A DNA stretch of 64,000 nucleotides from Aquarana catesbeiana (lineage: Eukaryota > Chordata > Amphibia > Anura > Ranidae). The notes beneath the pieces are model-generated. The model was not told the origin of the DNA. It saw nothing but the letters and a program-made list of their open reading frames with translations, and made no database searches. The translations under genes were made by a program, and so were the position numbers. Each line of letters opens with the position of its first letter. The stretch's first letter is position 1. The stretch is taken from assembly GCF_042186555.1 (NCBI RefSeq), contig NC_133325.1:96348110-96412109 (forward strand), read 5' to 3'. Shown here one piece after another: positions 1 through 10,700 of the stretch.

Positions 1-214
1 TGCTTTATTCTTTACTGCTGGGTGGCTTGTTTAGACATGGGAATCATTGCAAAAAAGGGTCCATCAAAAAAGCTGGGGATTTTTGACTAATTTCACTTTA
101 TGAGCGCTATCCTGTGACTGATGTTGTGGGGATTTCCAGTAAAAATGGATCTCTTATGTCTGTTATCAGGAGTTCTGCATGTAGGAACAGAACTCCCTTC
201 TTCCCCAACACATC

Positions 215-300
215 GGCATATATATACACACACACTCACACATACACCAACATGCATTCATATACATACATACATACACTCTCTCTACACATATAACTCT
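215..300. repeat. TA/CA-rich microsatellite
   Basis: Imperfect runs of TA, CA and CATA units. Small open frames across it are made of these units and are not genes. Confidence 0.75.
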
Positions 301-933
301 ACACACTGATATCCACGCACATACATATTTACACATACTACACACCTTCAAACACACTTCATTCATATAGTAACACTTATCCATTTTACATCCAATATAC
401 ACTTTTTGACATAATTTTTTTGCATTTGTATTAATCACACCTATTTTAAGGTTTGTATATAAACATACTCATTTGCATATTTTTGTCTCTTATTTAATAT
501 TTATTTTTACTTATTTTTTTACACATTCATGTACCTCTCAATATTCTTACTAACACACGCTTTTCACTCCCTTTCCCATTTATTCTTTTTTTCATTTTTT
601 CTTTCCTCTTCCCCTTTATCACACATTCTTCAGCAGATGCCAGATACGCGCATAATATGCATCACATACCTTTGCACTGTGATCGTCGGTCTGGCCCCAC
701 GGCTATTTTTCAACCTGGGTCTCTACTGGACTGCTCCCTGCCTCAGTCCCGGGGAAGATTACTTATACCAGACCACCGCTTAACCCCACCCTTGGAGCTG
801 CTTTCAATCTATGGGCTACTTTGTAAGTAGGAATAGACCTGTTCCCACTTTTCCCATCTTTAGGATACTATGTATAGCCAGCTATTAAATCCATTAATTA
901 TCTTATTATTTTATAGTTCAATTCATGCATCCA

Positions 934-973
934 ACTTCTGAGGATTGCCAAAAGGCCATGAAACGCATTGAGT
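934..973 (+). ncRNA. Hammerhead-ribozyme-like motif (candidate)
   Basis: Seen: CTGAGGA at 938-944, matching the CTGANGA core; a stem-loop (TGCC pairing with GGCCA, one bulge, AAAA loop); GAAA at 960-963; then ACGCAT. A short flanking helix can form between ACTT 934-937 and GAGT 970-973 with one G-U pair. Known: this order is that of a type I hammerhead with a minimal stem III, as found in Penelope-like retroelements and amphibian repeats. Inferred: a remnant ribozyme. Activity is unknown and stem I is short. Confidence 0.4.
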
Positions 974-1427
974 GTTCATCTAGGGATGCCAAGCTACGCT
1001 TGCTCTAATAACTGTAACTAATCATGTTATCTACCTGTATTTATCATGTGAATCATGTTTATATTATGTATTCTCTATTCTTATTCATATTTTGGCTTGT
1101 TTGCTATGAAATGTAATGTTTGTCACAAATCATGCTGAGTAATCTACCTTGTATTAATAAATGAATTATTATTATATAAGCTTATGTTGATTTTTTATGA
1201 TTGTATATTGACATCATAAATGCCTTCTTATATTATTATTATATTATTGGATTATGCCTATTAGCTCTTCTCTCATGTACTACCCCTAGGGGATTGTGAC
1301 ATTCAATCCATTTACATTCGATACATATTTTTTATATACACCCGCATGCCTCAATTAAAGTCCCAACTCTACCCACCTTTTTCTTTTCTACACAGCAACA
1401 CAAGTTGATCAAATCTGGATTGCAGGA

Positions 1428-2480
1428 GCACAAAGTGCTCCACAATGGTGGACTTATCAAACTATAGACAGTATCTACAAATTGGAAGACCTTACGCATG
1501 AGTTACGTAACTCTCAGGTTATGCAAGCTGGTCAGATTTCAAGACCACTTCCAGTTATGCAGAGATTATGGCCTCCAACAAATCTGCAAGGCCATAATAA
1601 CTCTATGGCTATTAATGCTTATTAATGATTGGTAAATATATCTCATGCACATAGTTGGGATCTTGTTCTTGAGCATGGCGCTTAACCCCCCCTTCCCCCT
1701 TCTCTCTCCCTGTAGCTACTTACCCACTTCTTCCCCTTTCACTCCTTCTTTTTTTCACCTTTCCCTCTTTCCTATACTTTGTCTTCAAATTGAAACTTAA
1801 CTGAGATGACTGCTATTAGATTTATGCAGCTGTATTACTCATGTCTGCGATTTCTTCTTGCAACCGTATTATGGGTATCTACTTTACCAACATTTAATCC
1901 TGTTGACGTCAACTGTTATTACGTCTTTTTACAGCTGTTTTATTTTTTTCTATATCCAAATGTTATACCACATGATATGGAAGTATCTCTAATGCCCCGT
2001 ACACACGGTCAGATTTTCCGACGGAAAATGTGCGATCGGAACGTGTTGTCGGAAATTCCGACCGTGTGTGGGCTCCATCACACATTTTCCATCGGAATTT
2101 ACGACACACGAAGTTTGAGAGCAGGCTATAACATTTTCCGACAACAAAATCCGTTGTCGGAAATTCCGATCGTGTGTACACAAATCCGAAGCACAAAGTG
2201 CCACGCATGCTCAGAATAAATTAAGAGACGAAAGCTATTGGCTACTGCCCCGTTTATAGTCCCGACGTACGTGTTTTAGGTCACCGCGTTCAGAACGATC
2301 GGATTTTCCGACAACTTTGTGTGACCGTCTGTATGCAAGACAAGTTTGAGCCAACATTCGTCGGAAAAAATCCATGGATTTTGTTGTCGGAATGTCCGAT
2401 CAGTGTCCGACCGTGTGTACGGGGCATAAGTGTTTTTTGTATACGTTTCAATAAACACATATTAGAAAGAAAATAAAAAG
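1428..2480 (+). mobile_element. 5'-truncated L1-like LINE insertion
   Basis: The 17-bp direct repeat AAATCTGGATTGCAGGA occurs at 1411-1427 and 2481-2497 and looks like a target-site duplication. The enclosed 1,053 bp ends in an A-rich tail (AAAATAAAAAG) immediately before the right copy, as expected for target-primed insertion. The first 195 bp translate in one frame into what looks like the C-terminal end of an L1-type ORF2, stopping near 1623, followed by a C/T-rich 3' UTR. A Harbinger-like MITE at 1993-2426 is nested inside. The L1 assignment rests on tail structure and weak protein similarity. Confidence 0.65.
1993..2426. mobile_element. Harbinger-like MITE nested in the L1 fragment
   Basis: Terminal inverted repeats TGCCCCGTACACACGGTC and its complement bound 434 bp, flanked by TAA at 1990-1992 and 2427-2429. 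TAA duplications are characteristic of PIF/Harbinger elements. The interior is built of repeated inverted motifs (CCGACAACA, TCGGAAATTCCGA). No transposase is encoded, so it is non-autonomous. Confidence 0.8.
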
Positions 2481-2497
2481 AAATCTGGATTGCAGGA

Positions 2498-3602
2498 TAC
2501 TGGCAAAGTATATTAGAATTCTATATTAATAACCTAAAGCTGAACTCAAGGCCAATACAAAAAACACAATTTAATATAGTAGTGTATTTCTTTATAATAT
2601 TTAAATTTATGTTCACATTTAACTAGTAAAATTACCTGAATGAGTCTCAATATAAGCCTCCTGGGAAGAAGGAACAGCAATGCTAGCCAATCAGGCTGTG
2701 CTGCACATGTGCAGACAGTAAACACACTGACAGTAGGAAGTAGCATTGTGTTGCTGCCCCTTCCGTCAGCAAAGTGCATGCAGAACGGTATCACCGCTGT
2801 ATTCTTTAAAACTAACACAGAAAGTGGCATCACCTTCCTGGCAGTGCTTCTGTCAGGTGTGTGAATCACAAAAAGGACTGGACAGAATTACAATTTCTTT
2901 ACAAGATAAGACAATCCACATATGCATAATTCAGCTGTGTATATAACGGTTTGCCTTTTAAGCCTTGGGAATAACTTTATTTTAACTTCTACTGTTAACA
3001 AAAAATAAACACTTTTTAAAAAAACACATTTTATTTCTACAAAATAGGGTTTAATAGAGCGTGAAACATAAGGCTGATGGATAACAGGTTTCTATGAAAA
3101 ATGGACAGCATGCAACTTTTCGTTAACACAACTGATACTTTTTCAGAATCCTTGCTATTAACTATAGTCTATATAGAAAACAGTAAAAACAAACAAAAAA
3201 TGTAATAAGTCGAAGTATTTTAAAATAACAATGAAATCATGGCTACTGTAACAGCATTTCTATGTTTTTTGTTGTTCCAAGGCTAGGACATGTACTGTGA
3301 AAAAAGACACCATAAGGATGTATGCAGAGAGGAGTTTGAAACACAGGGCATCACATTTTTTTTACTTTACTGGAGCTGTGTAGGTGACAGTTCAGAGGCT
3401 GTGTTTGACCTGCTTTGCATTTTTTGAGGTATGTTTGAAACGCAGGCAAAGCAGATCAATCACAGCCTTAATTTTGTCAAACATTGCGTTTTGCAATTGA
3501 ATACATGCTTTTGAACACTGCATTCAAATTGAAAAGGCTTCATTTGACAAGAAGGAACACCTTAGGGTTCAGGCACATGGCCATTTGCAGACACAGATGT
3601 CC
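2498..3602. other. Unassigned intergenic sequence
   Basis: No gene, exon or element ends recognised. AT-rich, with several A and T runs. Open frames up to about 107 codons occur on both strands but lack recognisable domains. Confidence 0.5.
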
Positions 3603-3608
3603 TGTAGC

Positions 3609-4001
3609 CAGGGCCGGCTCTACCACTAGGTAAACTAGGCAGCCACCTAGGGCGCAGTGCTGCCTAGGGCGCCCGGCCACTGGTGTTCCTACTCTATTCT
3701 CTCTGCAGAAAGTAACTAAGTCTCAGCATCAACAGTCTGTCACCGCTCCGTTCGCACATAGTGTCAGAGGCACGGCGGCGGCGGAGGACTGTGTCACGAC
3801 TCCCGAATGAATGGAAGCAAGCAAACCTTCATTGATGGGCACTGGTAGGCTGCACTGATGGGAGCTGGTGAGGCTGCATTTGATGGGCACTTCGTTAAAA
3901 AGGTGGAGTATACATGGGCAGGGCAAAGGGGATGGAGTCAGTGGGGGGCAGCAAAATTAGGTTTCGTCTAGGGTGTCAAAAATCCTTGCACCAGCTCTGC
4001 C
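3609..4001. mobile_element. Possible hAT-like non-autonomous element
   Basis: The left edge begins CAGGGCCGGCTCT, a start seen in many hAT-type elements. TGTAGC is repeated at 3603-3608 and 4002-4007, bracketing the unit. The interior carries the frequent CCTAGGGCGC motif near both ends. The inverted ends are weak and the duplication is 6 rather than 8 bp, so the assignment is tentative. Confidence 0.45.
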
Positions 4002-4365
4002 TGTAGCGCAACATTTCCAGCGTTTTCAAGCACCTGGGGAGCCATAGGTGGTGCGTACAACTGGTTATAAAGGTGAATGACTATATGCATTTGTAATTAT
4101 ATAAGCATCTTCCTTTTGCATTTGCATTTGCCTGAGCATGCATGTACGATGTATTTCCCAAACGTGAATGTTTCACGTACATCATGAGTGCTTGCACGAA
4201 TACAAGTGCACACAGTCATTTACTTCTCTGGCCAGATGTTTGCACCACCTGCTGCTTCCCCAGGTGTTTGAAAATGCCAGGAAATTTACATTACAGGACA
4301 TTTGATCTTGCAAATATTTGTGTGACTGTAGCCCTACACATAACGGTCTATTTTATTGTTATCTT

Positions 4366-4662
4366 TAGGCCTCATTCACATTGGTGTTCCATACAGCCAC
4401 ATGCAGGCAACCTGTTCAAATCAATGACAGGCGGGCGGCTGCATGGACCTCCACAGATCACATTGCATTCTGATCCATGCATCAGACTGGCACAAATGTA
4501 TACTCCTGGATGTACTTGGAAATCCATGCAGGTCCATGTATCTGGCCACCTGTCATTGATTTCAACAAGCTACCTGCATATGGCTGCATGGAACATTCAT
4601 GTATCCCACACAACCCTTTACATGAATATACAGATCAGTGTGCTTGTGTGAAGGAGGCCTTA
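4366..4662. mobile_element. MITE with AGGCCT...CACA inverted ends
   Basis: The left end reads AGGCCTCATTCACA and the right end TGTGTGAAGGAGGCCT, so about 14 bp are imperfectly inverted. Motifs CAGCCACATGCAGG and CATGCAGGTCCATG recur inside. No transposase is encoded. Superfamily not resolved. Confidence 0.6.
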
Positions 4663-7073
4663 AAACAAAGTCTAAGTATTCAAAAAGAAGTTAAAAATTT
4701 TAAATAAAAGCACGTTATAGAATAGAGCAAAAAATGTCCTATGAGTTGTCCAGTTTGAAGCTCCTCAATTCAGATTCTGCTGTAGATGTAAGGAATACAA
4801 AGAAGGTATCTGGGCCACCAGCCACTAGTAAACTTTACGCTTTATCATGTCCTGCCAGCATTTAATTCCTTAAGCTGGCCATAGATAGTTCAATTCAAAA
4901 CCATGTATGGGTAGGCTGATTGTACAACCAGCATGTTGAATTTTCAAGATACGATTATTGCCAGCTTTTGTAGCCACTAGCAATAATCACTGTTCTTCCA
5001 GCAGGGATAGCTCCCTGTGCCCCCCTCGTCGGGAGAACACAATAGCTCCGCAAGAGGGATTTCTCCATCAACAATGACTGTGTTGATGGGGTAATCAAAG
5101 AAAATCATGTCATCTATGTGATGAATGCGGGTGTCAGATCCCTGCCCTCCTCGCTAACTTGCGACGAAGGACCGGCCAACCTCACACCACGCTGTCACTT
5201 ACGCAACAATGCCACTCTCAGCTGCGCCCAGCACAAATATTTTCGAGCTTGTGGGACCCCAATCTAGGTGCCAACAGCCTGAGAGCGATTGTCACTGGGC
5301 TAATTACGCAATTAACCCTTTAACTGCCACCACCCCCCGTTTTAAAAGACCGAGCCGGGGGAGACTCGTAATTTTAGCAATACCAATTATGAGTTTAGAA
5401 TAAGCGTCTGCAACACACACTGCTACAACAGACAGGTCTGCTCAGAGGCCTTACTCTACAACAGTAGCGCTCTTCAAGTGGCAGGTTCATTTATAGCTTG
5501 CATTAAGAGCTTTGGAGACAAGGTTAACACTTTTCAACATAAGGGTTTATTATTAAAAGGTCAAAGTTGGTGAAAATAAACATTTACAGAAAAAAGATGT
5601 TTCTAAAAGATAAAAACAATCTACAGCCACCAAGAAATAAGGTAGAATTGGGGAGGAAGAACACTTGCAATTAATGTCCGAGGGTTGATCAGAGTTCAAA
5701 CGATGATCTGGGTAATCGGTTCTCAAACTTGGCAGATGTTCCTGCTTGGATGGTAAAAGGAGAACTGACAATCGTCTTGGCTTCTCCTCTTTTCTGTCAG
5801 ATCAAAGGGGTGTTGACAGCGACCAATCGCCTGGTCATCTTATTTAGGGGCTGGTTGCTAGGAGGTGTCTACACTCATGACCATGTCCCAGGTACACTTT
5901 GTGATACATATTCATATCTCTGCATCTATAGTATTTACAGACTGCAAATATCCATATTATTGTTCATATTATTGTTGTGCCATGTCTCCAATGTCTAGTT
6001 TATCTAGGAAGAATAAGGGGTACCAGTGGTTTCCCATATGACCTGATATAGGATTGTCTGGACTTGAAACGTTACAATTTATCTGAGGATCTAAATTTGG
6101 CCATATTATGGCTGTGCTATTATTACTTTGGAAGTTATGAAACATGCTGAAATTTCATACTATTCCACTGTTTAAGCTTTATGTGGACTAAAGTATTTAC
6201 GACTGGTATATGCTGTTTCTCTGAATTGAGAGGCTGACAGTTTTACGATAGGCCTGGACATCCTGCCAGGCCAACATTAGCTGTTTTTACAGACCTAGTC
6301 TGGTTCTGCTTTCTCTGTTGAGATAACACCTCCTTTGAAGGATAAACCTATGATTCCTGCATATAAGAAAGGAGGGAGGGAGTTCAGATTTTTCTGTAAT
6401 GTTAATCTGTTAGCCAAGCGGTCATGGCTGCCCTAAGATTCTCAAACAACATGGCCACTAGCTACAGCTTGTCGTGTGTCCAGTACGTGATATCGTTACA
6501 ATCTATGGCTGGCTTTAGTGACAAGAGGAAAGCAGCATGCCATGTGTCAAACAATGTGCTCCCCAGAACACAATATGAGGATTGGTATGCCCTTCAGTAG
6601 TGACAGTTTTATATAACCTTGGAAGGTTAATGTTAAGATTTACCTCAAATACTGCTTAGAGTATATTTTCCAGTACTGTAAAGTGACTAAACTGAAAATG
6701 TAAATAAAAATGGAGAAACCCACAGATGCCTTCAAGTGTTCTGCAAATACCAACTAAATCTAGTGGAACTTTGGTCCATGCCTCTCTTTGTGATGCTGCT
6801 CATTATACTGCTGGACCAGTTGAGAGGAGTCCCTGTGGAGCCCCTTGGATCTTAAGTACAGGCAATATAGGGACTATTGACAGAGCATTGCTTGTCCCAC
6901 AAGTAGCACTGTAGTTTTTAGGTTTGGTTAGGTTCACCAAGTCTGTCACAGCTAGCTCTTCCACATCTACAGTAATTGTTACTTGATAGACATCAAGCCA
7001 AACAAGCACGCAAGATAAGAGAAGTTATCCTTGAAGTTTATGTCTAGGCATTACACAAATGTAACCCCAAACC
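4663..7073. other. NEK3 downstream flank, mostly unassigned
   Basis: At 4871-4895 a common frog-type repeat end (TTAAGCTGGCCATAGATAG) starts a fragment reaching about 5120. A degenerate GAAACGTT motif lies at 6064-6075. The rest shows no exon or clear element. Small open frames at 5209-5403, 5729-5998 and 6726-6914 have no recognisable domain. Confidence 0.45.
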
Positions 7074-7077
7074 TCCC

Positions 7078-7154
7078 TTTATTCTTGTAGATCATGTACC
7101 AGCATTATTTTTTTTTCATTTACCTTGTTCCTGTAGTGTAAAATGGCTTTTATT
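7078..7154 (-). terminator. NEK3: Candidate NEK3 polyadenylation signals
   Basis: On the minus strand AATAAA occurs at 7149-7154 and at 7078-7083, about 490 and 560 nt downstream of the NEK3 stop codon. Either could end the 3' UTR. Transcript data would decide. Confidence 0.35.
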
Positions 7155-7373
7155 ATTTTCTATGATATCATCACCAGATCTGTAAGATTCCTGCAGGGGC
7201 AGCTGGCAGAAGTTCAGTTTCTGTTGTCCCCAGAACTACTGTACATACGTCGAGCGCTTTCCCTACACACACTGTGTGGGTCAGCTTCTGAGAGTCAAAG
7301 TAGCAGCATTGTTTTGATGGGACATAAATCAATGCATGCAGGTGGAGAGAGGCAGAAAGGGTTGAGGGATAGG

Positions 7374-7440
7374 TAGTGTTCTGTAGTTCAGCAGGTAGAG
7401 CTTGCAATGCTGGTTGGGATTTCAGTCCAGCAAAGGCACT
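7374..7440 (+). repeat. tRNA-like / SINE head remnant
   Basis: The segment contains TAGTTCAGCAGGTAGAGC, close to a Pol III A box, and GGATTTCAGTCC about 15 nt later, close to a B box. The order resembles the tRNA-derived head of a SINE or a decayed tRNA pseudogene. It lies in the probable NEK3 3' UTR. No intact acceptor stem was found. Confidence 0.4.
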
Positions 7441-7642
7441 ATGAAAGTAACAAGCACAATGGAATACTGGCAACTCAATATGTATTTTTCTGTACCTGCA
7501 GCAATTTTGGGGAAATGTACATAGCAGAGATATAGTTATTGTGTATACCAAACTAAAACCTTCATCATTGGAATAAACAAGTGCCGTGTCTATCGCCCAG
7601 TCCTACTCCACAGAATGTCTTTACTACTTTTGTAGATGCTCT

Positions 7643-7715
7643 TTAAGATTGAACCTCCATCACCCTTTTCAGCTCTGATAGCCAATCTGTGTCCATATCC
7701 TCTTCCTCAAAGTCT
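7643..7715 (-). CDS. NEK3: NEK3 last coding exon
   Basis: Acceptor CTATAG precedes base 7715. The 73 bp encode the acidic C-terminus DFEEEDMDTDWLSELKRVM and stop at TAA (7643-7645). It aligns with the extreme C-terminus of vertebrate NEK3. The split codon joins the AC left by the preceding exon. Confidence 0.9.
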
Positions 7716-10700
7716 CTATAGATTGAAGAATAAAAGAACATCAGTCATCTCTGAATTTATACTTAAAATATATTATGCTAAAGTTATAAATCCTAGATTA
7801 AGATTATAGAGCACCTGTAATTTAAAATTGCACTTAAAAAGTAAATCAAAAAAGTAGAGTCCATTAGTTGACTGCTAACACTATCCAAAAAATATGACAA
7901 CTGTTCTAAAGTCAGACAGTTCACTCAATTTACCTTTAAGAGGACCTGTTAGTGTGTTAATATAGATGCTGCCAGTGTTGATCTTTATTGATGTTAGATG
8001 TTTCATTCTAATTCTTGCTTCGCTGCCTAAAGCGTTATTGCAACGATAACTATTTTTGACTGGATGCCATGGGTTAATGAATATCACTGATTCTGCATGG
8101 TGTAATCTCAAAAAGCAATGATCTTAGTCTTTAGAGAGCATTCATAACTTACGTGTCTTCATCATCAGATCTTGACTGCAATCTTTCAGGATCTATGGCA
8201 ATCTCCTCCTCTCTGCTGTCTGTGGCATCTGGTCCTCGAACGTCAGTGCTAAGTGGTCCCTTCAGACATTCTTCTGAAGGTTCTATTGTACAAAGACAAA
8301 ACATCTTAGAGGATAGTTTGATGATGACCATAGAAAGATCGAAAGTACTCATGAATAATCATTTGTTTTATGTCCTAACTGACCTATAGACTAGAGAATA
8401 CAGGTGCTTGGGTAAGCTGTTTAACCTCTTGCTGTCCATGTACTGTATATCTGTGACAGCTGGGATGGTGAGCTATAAAGCAGAACTTTGCCCATAACAA
8501 TTTGACAAAAAAGAATGTTCTTTGGCAAGGAACAAACATTCCAAATTAACAATTATGCTACCAAAATCAGTGTGTGCTGTAGTGTGTGTAATTTCCTCCA
8601 GCACTGCTCCTGTTTCTTCTTGCTGGAAGCTGCCATTTTGCTGGAGCCCAGAGCCCCTAAGCAGCAGTAAATATTTAGGCTGTCAGCACATAAGGCCTCT
8701 AGTGGCTCTGATTTTCCTGCACAGTGCAACTGAGCACGTGCAGGGCAGGATGAGACAGTGTATTACTGGATTTTAAACAGTATAGGCACTTATTTTTAAC
8801 GTTTCACATAACTATACCTGCAAAAAGGGCCACCATGAAGTGATCTATGAAGTGATCTACCAGGGCTTAATTTTTTTGACTAAAGTTCCACTTTAACGCA
8901 CACATATATGTCCTTAGGGGCCTAGATTTCTATACTAAGAGCACACTCACTGCTTCCTTTTAGCACAGTAAACAATTTGTCATAAACAGTTCGTCTGTTT
9001 ATGATTTCCCAATCATAAGCCAACGGTTTTGCACAGAGCAGCCCTGATCCTCCTCTTCTTAGTGCTTCTGGCTACTCCACCCTGTCGAGTGCCCCCTGCT
9101 TGCTATGCTCGGCTCTGCCCCTGCTCTTTCCTCTCTAGCTGTGATTTACAGCAGCAGGAGCCAACGGCTCTCATTACTGTCTCTGAGCCAATAAGGAGGG
9201 AGAGAGCGGAGAGGGACGCTGCTCTTGGGCAGAACACTGGACTGAGATCTGGCTCAGGTAAGTTTAAGGGGAAGCTGAGAGCTGCACACAAAGATTTTAC
9301 CCTGCAAAAAAAAAACTTTCTACCTTTAGAAACTCTTTAAATCAGCTGACCCATAATAATATAGTTACTGTATAAAGCAGTGAATCTGACATTCAGCAAC
9401 CTGACAATGCTATAATGTGTATAATAATGATGATAATTCGATTAATGTGTATATAGTCAGTTACTCTTTAAGAGCAAAATATGTGAAAATGGGTCCACAA
9501 TACAATATCAGTTGGTATTATACTTACTTGCCCTATAGATGGTGTATGTTTTAAATGCTGTGGTGAGGTCAGCGTTATTTAGGATATTAAGCAATGATTC
9601 AGGTGTCTCCTTTTTCCACTTTTTTCTCTGCTCCTTCAGTTTATAATTGATAACATTGCCTCCTACATACAGGACCAAGAACACAGCAATGAGTTAAGGA
9701 AATAGTACAAGATTGAAAGGATAAAAAAATACCAATTATGACCACTTTGTGAAAAATAGGTTGTGTTATTTTAGCTGTACCTATTTTTTTTCTGTTGCGA
9801 TGATGGGTGGTTGTTGCTGCAAAATCTATGAAAGGGCTGACTCTAGAAGCAGGCATCTGCTAAGAAATGCCACACATGAGCAGATAAAGACACTTGAAGC
9901 TTCAAGGCGGTAATAAAATAACACAACCCACCAACCTCTTCATACATGTCAACACTCTGGGAGGACTGCACAAAATTTAAAGCTGAATTCCAGGCAGATA
10001 TAAATAACAAAAATTAATACAGCTCTGTATTTGTATTTAAAGCTTTGTTATACTTCAAAGGCTCCACATAGTGTAAAATCTTGGTGGGTTTATTAAGTAT
10101 AAAAAGGAACACTCACAGCAGAGAAAAATCAGGTCTTCTGCCCCAGAACGACGTCATTTGTGACGAAACGCATAGAGCAGAGCGACGTGCTGACGTAACC
10201 ATCTCTCTTGTGTCCCGACGGACAGGTTTGTTAAGTTTTGGTGTGTCAGCCGGCACAGAACCTAAGGTGGTTTTTTTACGTATTGCTGTGAGTGTTACTT
10301 TTCATACTTAATAAACCCACCAAGGATTTTACACTATGTGGAGCCTTTGATCTCTTTTTGGTACCTAACTATGATCCAACTTACTGAGGGATATCGGAAG
10401 TTTGGAGAAGCCCGGAGATGAGGAAAAAGGCCCCGGCTGGGTTTTAAGCCACAGGCATACCTTGACCCCTTATAATAAAGGGAGTCACAGGAGCTGGTAA
10501 ACAGTTTCTACAGCTGGTGCTGGATTTACTGCAGTTTTTTGGTGATGGATGATGGACACTGCTATTGATTCATTATTACATTGTTTGTGGTCAACTTTAC
10601 ACAGATGAACTTAATCCATATAGATTCATTTATGGACTTTACATTTATCATTTAGCGCGATTTAAAATGTTCTTTATTTACTCTTTGTGATTGTGTTACA

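Larger units (their letters stand above)
1..1410. other. AT-rich intergenic DNA downstream of NEK3
   Basis: No coding exon is supported here. The stretch is AT-rich, with a TA/CA microsatellite near 215-300, pyrimidine-rich runs around 560-630, and a hammerhead-like motif at 934-973 followed by AATAAA at 1156-1161. Short open frames are low-complexity and have no recognisable domain. Confidence 0.6.

Noticed and set aside
1806..2219. 137-codon open frame on the plus strand
   Set aside because: It runs into the Harbinger-like MITE and is formed by its repeats; no domain.
7171..7551. 126-codon open frame on the minus strand
   Set aside because: Lies downstream of the NEK3 stop in the probable 3' UTR; no domain and no similarity recognised.
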